Below, piece by piece: positions 36,821 to 44,262 of a DNA stretch of 64,000 nt. This DNA is from DATMNR01 sp963702765 (GTDB lineage: Bacteria > Chloroflexota > Ktedonobacteria > Ktedonobacterales > Ktedonobacteraceae). Both the position numbers and the translations under genes were made by a program. Position 1 is the first letter of the stretch; every line of letters starts with the position of its first letter. The stretch spans positions 65,726-129,725 of the forward strand of contig CAVPEB010000044.1 in assembly GCA_963702765.1 (NCBI GenBank), read 5' to 3'. The notes beneath the pieces were generated by a model, which was not told the DNA's origin, did not search any database, and saw nothing but the letters and a program-made list of their open reading frames with translations.

Positions 36821-38578
36821 ATGATATGTCCGCGTTGTGGTAATGAGTGGGACGCAACAAAAGGGGCTTGCACTCGTTGCGGATTTGTAGTACGCACGAC
36901 TGGTCAGTCAGGATCTTTTCCAAATCAATCAAATGCGCCTCAGAGGAGCAATCAAATGTCGGGAGGTTTATCTAACCTGGCAAAGCAGCAGTCGAATGGA
37001 ATGACATCTGTGAAGCAACAGTCAGGTGGGTTATCGGCTCCAATGCAACCAGGTTTCCCGATTTCTAATCGACCAATAACTCCTCCTCCTGCCCAAAACT
37101 CATACAATAATGGGTTTCCAAACTCGTCGTCTCCAATTGATAGGACTTTTCCTAAACCCACTTTTGAGAAGAATGTATTGAAAGGAATACCTCAATCTGC
37201 TCCTCAATCAGGAGTGAGCAGTACAGATTCTTTATCATACACGAATAACTCGCAGGCTCAGGGTTCTTCTCCAAACTATCAGGTAAATCGATCTTCTGGT
37301 TATGTTCAACAGGATATGCGCCCTTTACAAGCACCAGTTCAGTCACAAATGCCCGTTCGCCAATATTCGTTGGAATCTACAAATAGAAATATGTCGAATC
37401 AACAGATGCCTCGTCCTGCGAGTTCATTTCAGCAAGTTTCTAATACACGGCCACTTCTGCCTGGCGTTCTTTTGCGTGGTGGTCGTTATCGGCTACTAGA
37501 ATTGCAAGAGAGGCAAGACTGGTTATCAGGGGTTTTTGAAGCTGTTTGGATTGGCAAAGATGCTCACCGGGCAGGATCACAAGTGATGATGACAGAGGTT
37601 GTGTTACCAGAAAATTCTTCGGTAATGACGCAAACGCTTCTACGTACAGCTACAATGGCATTGGCCACGGTGGGTAGGCATCCTCATATTCCCGGCCTCT
37701 GGGATGCATTTAGCGATCAGGGTCGAAGTTTCTTTGTTTTTGAGCCTGTTGAAGGTGAAACGTTAATGGGGCGTATGCGCTATAGTGGGCGCCCCTTGCC
37801 TGAGCAAGAAGTAATAGAGTGTTGCCTACAACTCACCGATGTGTTGGAATTATTATCACAACAATCTCCCCAGTTGGTGCATGGTTTAATTCGACCAGAA
37901 CACATCGTGCTGAGTCGGAACAACTCACAATATATCCTGACTAACTTCTCAATTGTACTTGCTGGCGGTGGTATACAATATGTTGCCGGTATGGAACGTT
38001 CTCGTCTTTCAGCCTATGCTGCACCGGAGTTCGTTAGAGGGGTTGTAGATGTACGGACAGATCTGTATTCATTGATTGCTACAGCGTATCAAGCAGTGAC
38101 AGGTAGCGCTCCAGTTGGAGTAAATGGAAGCATTCCTCAAGCACAGCGGATCAATCCTAACGTTTCGCCTACTTTTGATGCTATTCTATCAAAGGGATTA
38201 CGCACTGTTCCTAATCAACGCTATCAACGTCCCTCTGAGCTTCGTCAGGATTTACTAGCCATGCGTTCAGTCAGCGGGACACTTGTATCAGGCAAAGATA
38301 GTCATCCTGCATTCCAGAATAGAGATCCAAATTTGGTCGTCAAAAATGGGCAACAAACTTATGTACCAACGCAGCAGACCACCGATCAAGTTGCTCAAGC
38401 TTTACCATTCTTATTAAATACCAACGATGATTTGGAAGAGCAGGTATTATTACTTCCCAAACCGGAAGAATTACCCCCTTTAAAAGCAGGAAATGATACT
38501 TTGAATGCAGCCGTATTGTTGGGTCTAATTTTGGTGGTTCTGGTTGTAATTGTTGTCATAAGCCAGATGACAACCTAG
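36821..38578 (+). CDS. Zinc-ribbon pseudokinase with C-terminal membrane anchor
   Basis: A 585-residue protein. Cys3, Cys6, Cys16 and Cys19 form a zinc ribbon (CPRCGNEW, CTRCGF). Residues ~25-215 are a Ser/Gln/Asn/Pro-rich linker. A Ser/Thr-kinase-like domain follows (about 220-500), but catalytic sites are lost: the VAIK lysine region reads VMMTEVVLP, HRDLKP is HGLIRPEH (His354, no Asp) and DFG is NFS (375-377). The APE-like APEF and the DLYSL region of subdomain IX remain. One TM helix lies at the end (about 562-580). It cannot phosphorylate by the usual mechanism and is probably a scaffold or ligand sensor at the membrane. ATG 36821, just after GAGAGAGG, is chosen over an ATG 8 codons upstream. 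Confidence 0.82.
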   Translation: MICPRCGNEWDATKGACTRCGFVVRTTGQSGSFPNQSNAPQRSNQMSGGLSNLAKQQSNGMTSVKQQSGGLSAPMQPGFPISNRPITPPPAQNSYNNGFPNSSSPIDRTFPKPTFEKNVLKGIPQSAPQSGVSSTDSLSYTNNSQAQGSSPNYQVNRSSGYVQQDMRPLQAPVQSQMPVRQYSLESTNRNMSNQQMPRPASSFQQVSNTRPLLPGVLLRGGRYRLLELQERQDWLSGVFEAVWIGKDAHRAGSQVMMTEVVLPENSSVMTQTLLRTATMALATVGRHPHIPGLWDAFSDQGRSFFVFEPVEGETLMGRMRYSGRPLPEQEVIECCLQLTDVLELLSQQSPQLVHGLIRPEHIVLSRNNSQYILTNFSIVLAGGGIQYVAGMERSRLSAYAAPEFVRGVVDVRTDLYSLIATAYQAVTGSAPVGVNGSIPQAQRINPNVSPTFDAILSKGLRTVPNQRYQRPSELRQDLLAMRSVSGTLVSGKDSHPAFQNRDPNLVVKNGQQTYVPTQQTTDQVAQALPFLLNTNDDLEEQVLLLPKPEELPPLKAGNDTLNAAVLLGLILVVLVVIVVISQMTT

Positions 38579-39564
38579 TGCTTGCGCATAACCACGAAGT
38601 CGATTAACTCATTGAGAATTTGGAGATCTTTCGATTGGGAGAAGTGTGCCAAAGATTCTCGAGCTTTATTAGCATAGATAATAGCGTCAGCAAGTGAACG
38701 CTGCACACCTGTGCCGGTGACAACCCAGTTAACTATGGCACGTATGTCTTCTTCGCTATGAGATGCTCCATTGAGTAAGTTGTGTACCTCTTGATAATGA
38801 CCGTTCCTGGGTTGCTCCTGCAAAGCGTAAATCAAAGGCAATGTTACCATACCCTGCCGTAGATCATTGCCTGCTGGTTTTCCAATGGTTTCCTGATTTT
38901 CAGTGTAATCCAGGACATCGTCGATAATTTGAAAAGCGATTCCAAAATTCATGCCGTATTTATGTAGATGCTCAATACTTTGATCTGAAGCGTCACTAAG
39001 TATGGCGCCGCCTTTGCAGCAAGCTGCAATCAAACATGCTGTCTTGTGGCTGGTCTTTTCATAGTAACTCTTCACAGTGAGATCGATACGTCCCGCAGTC
39101 ATCATCTCCATAATTGTGCCTTCACAAACGGTAGCTACCGTATCCGAAAAGAGGTGGTCAATGCGATTTTCATTGATATCTGCTATCAATCCAGCTGTTT
39201 TGGCAAAGTAGTAATCTCCCAGCAAAATAGCTATGTTGTTACCCCATAGAGCATTAACAGTAGGATTACCACGGCGGGTAAGCGCGTTATCAACAATATC
39301 GTCATGAATAAGTGTTGCGAGATGAACCATCTCGAAAGCCACACTTAGTGGAAGCAATTTGTCAAAGCGATATATGTTCAGTTTGCCTGAAAGCAGTGTG
39401 AGCGCAGTCCTAAGACGTTTGCCAGGTGATCCAAGCGCGTGCATAGATGCGGAATTGAGGATGTCGAGTCCGGAGGTAGCTCGTTCCTGAAAAGTGACAT
39501 CCACAAGATCAAGGTCAGGTTGGATACTGGCAAGTAGCTGGCTCAAAGTGGCCGTATCATTCAT
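38575..39564 (-). CDS. Polyprenyl diphosphate synthase (long-chain, trans)
   Basis: A 329-residue isoprenyl synthase condensing isopentenyl diphosphate onto allylic diphosphates. The first Asp-rich motif is LIHDDIVDNA with the following RRG, and the second is IIDDVLDYT; GKPAGNDLRQGMVTLPL is also typical. Chain length is probably C35-C45 (menaquinone side chain or undecaprenyl relatives), from general similarity to HepT/IspB. GGAGAG precedes the ATG. The 3' end overlaps the convergent pseudokinase gene by 4 bases. Confidence 0.94.
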   Translation of the reverse strand: MNDTATLSQLLASIQPDLDLVDVTFQERATSGLDILNSASMHALGSPGKRLRTALTLLSGKLNIYRFDKLLPLSVAFEMVHLATLIHDDIVDNALTRRGNPTVNALWGNNIAILLGDYYFAKTAGLIADINENRIDHLFSDTVATVCEGTIMEMMTAGRIDLTVKSYYEKTSHKTACLIAACCKGGAILSDASDQSIEHLHKYGMNFGIAFQIIDDVLDYTENQETIGKPAGNDLRQGMVTLPLIYALQEQPRNGHYQEVHNLLNGASHSEEDIRAIVNWVVTGTGVQRSLADAIIYANKARESLAHFSQSKDLQILNELIDFVVMRKH

Positions 39565-39606
39565 GAGGGACTCTCCATTTCGGGCATCTTTTGCATATGG
39601 CTAAAA

Positions 39607-39640
39607 TAAGAAGCGGTCTGCTCATTGCGTAAACCGCCTC
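39607..39640 (-). terminator. Possible terminator after the radical SAM gene
   Basis: On the minus strand a GCGGT/ACCGC stem (39613-39617 / 39633-39637) is followed by a T-rich CTTATTTTAG, about 90 bases after the radical SAM stop and before the polyprenyl synthase gene. The stem is short. Confidence 0.4.
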
Positions 39641-39731
39641 TAAAAAACTTTGCCGGTTCAGTGTATTATTATTGCTGTGTAAGATTATAGCACGTCTCAA
39701 CCAGGAGATGGGAGGGGATGCGAATAGGTGA

Positions 39732-40676
39732 TTACACTACTAACGTCGTGTCTAGCTCCATCAGGTCTTCTTGTACATACCCAGCAGAGAAATTGAATTC
39801 TTCCAGAGCATCAAGCGCAGAACGATATTCACTCCAACTTAATCGTCTATTTAGAATCGGATCATTCACTGCTTTCCAGGCTGGGAAATACTGATCCATT
39901 AGACTTACTGGAGTATCAGGACCCAATTCTTCGGCTATCCAACTAAGAACTTCGCGGGTCCCTGAAATGTCCTCTGGCATTACAAGATGACGAATAAGAA
40001 GCCCACGTTTAGCTATTCCTTCATCGTCTAGTTGTAGTGGACCGACTTGCCGATGCATCTCACGTAGAGTGGCTTGATTGGCTTCAACATAATGAGGCAT
40101 TTTGGAAGTTCGTAGGGCATTTTTGTTGTCTGAGTATTTAGCGTCCGGAAGATAGATGTCGACAACTCCATCCAATAATGCGAGAGTTTCCATGTTCTCA
40201 TAACCAGCGCAATTGTAAACGAGAGGCAGGCGTAGACCTTTGCCGCATGCAACGACAAGAGCTGCAAGTATTTGTGGAACAAAGTGAGTTGGTGTTACAA
40301 GGTCCAGATTATGGCAGCGTTTTTTTTGTAAGTAAAGCATCATATCTGCCAGACGTTCGGGACCAACACGGTGTCCCAAACCTCCCTGACTCAAAGAGAA
40401 ATTCTGACAATAGGTGCATCGAGCCTGACAATAGCCAAAGAAGATTGTGCCGGCCCCCTGTGTGCCGCTGATAGGCGGCTCCTCTCGGCGATGGATGTTC
40501 CACGAGGCTACAATAGCCTCTGAACCAGACCTGCAAACTCCAGTTTTACCGGCAAGGCGGTTACAACGACAATTCTGTGGACAGATTGTGCAACTGCGTA
40601 AAGTCCCCCAGGCAGTGGCAGCTCGTGCTGCCAATTCACCTGTCTCAAAGAGATTGAGGTAGCTTGGATACAACAT
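39732..40676 (-). CDS. Radical SAM protein, PflX-like
   Basis: A 314-residue radical SAM enzyme. The cluster motif CxxxCxxC lies in FGYCQARCTYCQNF (about 81-94). An N-terminal Cys-rich stretch (CTICPQNCRCNR, then GVCRSG) precedes it as in the PflX group (pyruvate formate-lyase-activating-enzyme-like, COG1313). Later motifs HLVMPEDI and MDQYFPAWK also fit. The target is unknown and no pyruvate formate-lyase gene is adjacent. GGAG precedes the ATG, and the phosphotriesterase-like gene ends 9 bases upstream, so they are probably one operon. Confidence 0.85.
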   Translation of the reverse strand: MLYPSYLNLFETGELAARAATAWGTLRSCTICPQNCRCNRLAGKTGVCRSGSEAIVASWNIHRREEPPISGTQGAGTIFFGYCQARCTYCQNFSLSQGGLGHRVGPERLADMMLYLQKKRCHNLDLVTPTHFVPQILAALVVACGKGLRLPLVYNCAGYENMETLALLDGVVDIYLPDAKYSDNKNALRTSKMPHYVEANQATLREMHRQVGPLQLDDEGIAKRGLLIRHLVMPEDISGTREVLSWIAEELGPDTPVSLMDQYFPAWKAVNDPILNRRLSWSEYRSALDALEEFNFSAGYVQEDLMELDTTLVV

Positions 40677-40685
40677 GAAAATCTA

Positions 40686-41711
40686 TTACTCCGAGAATGT
40701 TAAGAGGCGTCTGGGTGTTTCAATGAACATCACATCCAGTTCTTGCTGAGAAACTCCTGCATGACGTAAAAGGGGTACAATATTACTGAGCAGGTGGTCC
40801 CAACCCCAGCCTCCATACTGACGAAACTGTATGAGAGTACATATATCGTGTGCTAGCGTTATTTGAGAGCCATATCCTTTTTCCAGTAACCTCAAAACAC
40901 ATTCAATACGATCGGTATCTCGAGGCTCATGTTCGAAACTACGATCAAAATATGTTTCGGAGCCAAATGTGTCGAACGAGAGCACTGCTCCGCGCTCTGC
41001 AATTTTTGCGTGCCATGCTGGTTCGATCAATTCATCACAGTGGCTGATTGCAACTCGAGTAAGATCAGCCCCCGCTTCTTCTAAAATATCCAGAATGTGC
41101 AGATGTTCATGCCCCCATACAAGTGGATGCACATTGATACTTGCACCCGTTTGACGTTGCACGCATGCAGCAGCGCGTAATTGACGTTCCTCAAATGGAT
41201 AAATGGGAGAACTCGTTCCCAGTTCTCCCATCAAACCCGCATGAATTGTGGTATCGTACATTCCCTCAGTTAGCCAACGAAGAAGGTCATCTGTGATCTC
41301 CTCTGTGCTACGGTCGTGAAACGAATCTGGTACAAGTTGTTGGCGGTAGTATCCACAACCTGCAATGACATGGAGACCTGTACGCTGTGATATCTCGAAT
41401 AGACCTTGTGGATCAGGTTTGATGCCAATTGTGGTCATATCGATAATGCCTTGCCCACCTGCCTTCTTATAAAACATGAGTTCGCGTATGCTCAATTCAG
41501 GATCATCGATGAGTAGATTAGGCTTTAAATCATAAGGATTGCGCATCAACTCACCGAGGTTTTCCAGGGTCGGTTTCTGGTCGATAAGGTACGCTCGTTC
41601 ATTGGGAGGGTCGTCCCACAAACCACGCAGGTCGATGAGTAAATGCTCATGACCTAACGTGATTCCAAGCTCTTCTGGGGCAATATTCCCTAGTACTGTT
41701 GTGATATGCAT
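40686..41711 (-). CDS. Phosphotriesterase-family metal-dependent hydrolase
   Basis: A 341-residue TIM-barrel hydrolase. Metal ligands are visible: HxH in LGHEHLLIDL (near 21-23), a bridging Glu in MGELGTS in place of the carbamylated Lys of classical phosphotriesterase, His in INVHP and AISHCDEL, and Asp in LAHDICT. Members act as lactonases, amidohydrolases or organophosphate hydrolases; the substrate is open. It is the upstream gene of a pair with the PflX-like gene. Confidence 0.9.
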   Translation of the reverse strand: MHITTVLGNIAPEELGITLGHEHLLIDLRGLWDDPPNERAYLIDQKPTLENLGELMRNPYDLKPNLLIDDPELSIRELMFYKKAGGQGIIDMTTIGIKPDPQGLFEISQRTGLHVIAGCGYYRQQLVPDSFHDRSTEEITDDLLRWLTEGMYDTTIHAGLMGELGTSSPIYPFEERQLRAAACVQRQTGASINVHPLVWGHEHLHILDILEEAGADLTRVAISHCDELIEPAWHAKIAERGAVLSFDTFGSETYFDRSFEHEPRDTDRIECVLRLLEKGYGSQITLAHDICTLIQFRQYGGWGWDHLLSNIVPLLRHAGVSQQELDVMFIETPRRLLTFSE

Positions 41712-41730
41712 AGCGAGTTCTCAAGCCTGG

Positions 41731-42198
41731 CTATTCCTCGGGGGTTGGCCACTTAAAGCCGCGTTGAGACGGCTTAGGACCCGTTGAACGCTGCTTGGGT
41801 GTGCTTTTTCTCCCCTTGGCTTTGGTAGTTTTTCTTTCATGCTTCGACTCGCTGGCTTGGCGAGTGCGAGAGTTTGTTCTTTGTCTTGTAGAAGTACCAG
41901 TTGGAAGGTCTGAAGCGTCTCTTGAAGTTGCTTCCGATTCGACCTGCTTAACCAACTCATCTGACTCTTGTGCAATTTCAGTCCAGAACTCTGCTTTTTT
42001 GTGCTGTTCGTCAAGTGTGCCTTTCAGAACTCGGCCATCGGGCATGTGGGTGACATTGCGTTCCTCTGGTATTTGCGAAGCTTGTGTATGAGGTCGAATT
42101 AGAGCTACTTCTGTCAAAATGCTCGTAGTCACCTTCGAATAACTCATGTTCTGCCTCGAAGCGAGGATTTTCTTGAGACCTACTTGAATACGTGTCAT
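41731..42198 (-). CDS. 3' part of the same frameshifted gene (Lys/Arg-rich C-terminus)
   Basis: This open frame has no ribosome-binding site at its first start codon and its first ~25 codons overlap the other frame. From about 42116 downward it reads as good protein: NVTHMPDGRVLKGT, FWTEIAQESDELVKQV, then a Ser/Thr/Lys/Arg-rich tail (about 65 residues). The MPDGRVLKG...FWTEI section looks like a small conserved domain, unnamed to me. It is best read as the C-terminus of the protein begun at 42913. If the frameshift is real the gene is broken; if an error, it is intact. Confidence 0.5.
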   Translation of the reverse strand: MTRIQVGLKKILASRQNMSYSKVTTSILTEVALIRPHTQASQIPEERNVTHMPDGRVLKGTLDEQHKKAEFWTEIAQESDELVKQVESEATSRDASDLPTGTSTRQRTNSRTRQASESKHERKTTKAKGRKSTPKQRSTGPKPSQRGFKWPTPEE

Positions 42199-42913
42199 GT
42201 CGCTTCTCAGGACGGCTTTGCCAGCGCGGATTCTTTACATTTGACCCTGACGTATTGCGAGGAGGGCGCTGCTGATCACGATCATAATTACGAGTAGGTC
42301 TCGTATCACGGTCATAGTCGCGAGGAGGGCGCTGCTGATCACGATCATAACTGCGTGGAGACGATGTGTTGCGATCAAATTCGCGCCGTTGTGTTCCTCT
42401 GTATTGATCTCGCCCTTGATACTGTGAGCGTGAATGAGGACGCTGAGTATTGCCACCAGTTCCTTGGCGATAGTCATCCTGGTAGGGTTGCTTCGAGTAG
42501 CCACGGCGTTGGTACTGGTCGTATTGTTGATCATCAAATGTGCGCATGCTAGATTCGAATGTGCGAGGCCGAGGCCCATTGTTACTTCGAGATGAATGCT
42601 CACCGGGTCGATAATTATCTTGTTGATTTGCATAAGGCTTGCGGCCATTGCTACTAGTTTGAGCGGAGTGCCGGTTGGTTTGTTGAGCTGGTCGCCTATT
42701 ATCGCGGTTCAAAGGAGTTTTACTGTCGCTACGTGTGCGATAATCTGGATGATTTTGGCGTGCTCCATTTTCCCATGCGCGATCTACCATGTCGCGATTG
42801 AGACGAGGGCGTGCAGGGCGTGAAGACCGCTCCCCTTCAAACCTGCCTGAGGATGATCCGCGAGAATCCGAACGTGAGTCTTCTCGCCGTTGATTGTTGT
42901 AATCTCTGGTCAT
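42011..42913 (-). CDS. Arg/Asp/Tyr-rich low-complexity protein, 5' part of an apparently frameshifted gene
   Basis: A 300-codon frame of extremely polar sequence dominated by Arg, Asp, Ser, Asn, Gln, Tyr, with tandem YDRDQQRPPR-type units and no hydrophobic core. It resembles disordered RNA-binding tails more than an enzyme. GGAAAGGA lies just before the ATG. Up to FEGDYEHFD the composition is consistent; the last ~28 codons look like out-of-frame read-through. The frame at 41731-42198 continues with plausible protein, and dropping one T from a TTTT run (minus strand; 42116-42119) joins them into one ~390-residue protein. Confidence 0.6.
   Translation of the reverse strand: MTRDYNNQRREDSRSDSRGSSSGRFEGERSSRPARPRLNRDMVDRAWENGARQNHPDYRTRSDSKTPLNRDNRRPAQQTNRHSAQTSSNGRKPYANQQDNYRPGEHSSRSNNGPRPRTFESSMRTFDDQQYDQYQRRGYSKQPYQDDYRQGTGGNTQRPHSRSQYQGRDQYRGTQRREFDRNTSSPRSYDRDQQRPPRDYDRDTRPTRNYDRDQQRPPRNTSGSNVKNPRWQSRPEKRHDTYSSRSQENPRFEAEHELFEGDYEHFDRSSSNSTSYTSFANTRGTQCHPHARWPSSERHT
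42257..42350. repeat. 31-bp perfect direct repeat, two copies 63 bp apart
   Basis: Copies at 42257-42287 and 42320-42350 are identical and encode the repeated YDRDQQRPPR unit of the low-complexity protein. A third partial unit lies between. Such repeats can expand or contract by slippage. Confidence 0.75.
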
Positions 42914-43156
42914 GTGTCCTTTCCAAATTGGCTTTAGTGGAGGTTACTTTTTTACGAGGTGGACGGATTGTCAAGATTTATTATGTGTTTCCCGCCGGGC
43001 ATTCCTCACTCGCACCTGTTTTTTGACGCGCTAATTATTCCGATTATCCGTCCGAAGGAATGTGTGTGGTTAGCGCCTTGCTAGTAGTATACCACATTGC
43101 GCCTGAAGTGGCGATATTACTTTTGATATGACTGTGATAATGTGACGATAATCAGT

Positions 43157-44050
43157 TCAAGGCGTAGGTGTTGGAATAGGAACAGGCCCTTCAGTGATTG
43201 TTACGCCAGTGTAATTCAGTTCTTGACTCCCAAACATAGCAAGGGACTTTTGTGCCATTTCATCGGGGAGTAAAGACCTTAAAGTAACACTGTAATATGA
43301 TCCCTTTTCAAGAAAAACGGCTTGGTCCTGTCCGTGGAGCAATAATTTCAATTGTTGAAGTTGCTGAGCATTCAGCAACAATGCTGTGTGGGGCACTGTA
43401 TAGGTTAGACAACCTGTATCTGCATTTGGGCCAGTTAAGTCAGGTGGTATCAAGCCACATTCAAAGGTTGAAAGTTGGAACAAAGTGAAATCTTGAAAAG
43501 ACCAGGAGGGAATTGATTGACTGAGATCTGGTGAGTATGTTTGATGAACAAGTAGAACCATCTGTTGGCTCGCATACGAATGGGTAGGTCCAACCAGCGC
43601 CTCAGTAATGCTAGTCAGAGCATTTCCCAACCGTTGATACTCGCTTCTATCCTGCGCACTTTCCTGCGTATTGCCGAAGGGTCCATAGAGATAGGTGTAT
43701 GTTTTGTCGTTGAGCATTAATTGGAGCACTGTCGCATTCTGATCTGGAAGGTCATAAAACTGTTGCTTGTTTAATTTGAGTAGACCGTATGTGTCCACAA
43801 GCTTATTTAGCAATTGTTGTAGTGATGCTGCCTGGAGCTTTCCCTGTTGCATTTGCAATCCTGGGCCGAGAATGTATGTTCCGTCACCATAAATGCTAAT
43901 TTCAGGGCTCATCTCAAATGTGCCAAGTTTGCCACCACCATAAAATGTGCGAATGAGAACATCTTGTGGTCTGCTGTTGTATGTGATGGTGCTACCACTG
44001 CTGATTGAAAGTGTTTGTTTGGCATTGCTTGTGGTTAGGGGTATTTGCAT
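43157..44050 (-). CDS. Hypothetical lipoprotein, mature part (frameshifted from its signal peptide)
   Basis: A 297-codon frame with beta-rich, polar sequence and a Pro/Thr C-terminus (PVPIPTPTP). No family recognised. Its first ATG has no ribosome-binding site. The overlapping frame at 43992-44225 ends a lipoprotein signal (LFTAC) exactly where this frame begins to look like protein. Removing one base from the CCCC run on the minus strand (44038-44041) would join them as one lipoprotein of about 350 residues. Exported envelope protein is the likely nature. Confidence 0.6.
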   Translation of the reverse strand: MQIPLTTSNAKQTLSISSGSTITYNSRPQDVLIRTFYGGGKLGTFEMSPEISIYGDGTYILGPGLQMQQGKLQAASLQQLLNKLVDTYGLLKLNKQQFYDLPDQNATVLQLMLNDKTYTYLYGPFGNTQESAQDRSEYQRLGNALTSITEALVGPTHSYASQQMVLLVHQTYSPDLSQSIPSWSFQDFTLFQLSTFECGLIPPDLTGPNADTGCLTYTVPHTALLLNAQQLQQLKLLLHGQDQAVFLEKGSYYSVTLRSLLPDEMAQKSLAMFGSQELNYTGVTITEGPVPIPTPTP

Positions 44051-44225
44051 TGCTATCGCATGCAGTAAAAAGAATAATGATCATACAGCACACTATGGGT
44101 TGAAAGATGGCATAACAACATAATCTCTTGCTTTCACGCAGAGCGTTACTGCCTGATAAAGTTGCATGGTTTGCTTGTGAGATTCGTTTCGTTATACTAT
44201 CGATCTGACTCATCAAACGTCTCAT
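43992..44225 (-). CDS. Signal-peptide part of the frameshifted lipoprotein
   Basis: A 77-codon frame with KR then a hydrophobic stretch (YAIFQPIVCCMIIILFTAC) ending in a lipobox Cys, preceded by about 48 more residues, so the true start may be internal. After CDSNANTP the frame degenerates (NHKQCQTNTFNQQW then stop). Together with the frame at 43157-44050 it makes a normal lipoprotein. UvrB lies upstream on the same strand, ending at 44263. Confidence 0.45.
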   Translation of the reverse strand: MRRLMSQIDSITKRISQANHATLSGSNALRESKRLCCYAIFQPIVCCMIIILFTACDSNANTPNHKQCQTNTFNQQW

Positions 44226-44262
44226 ACTGCTATCGAAATTCAGAACAAATGCTTATCGTCTG

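Noticed and set aside
36571..36843. A 90-codon open frame upstream of the pseudokinase
   Set aside because: No ribosome-binding site or family, and it overlaps a promoter and the next gene in another frame.
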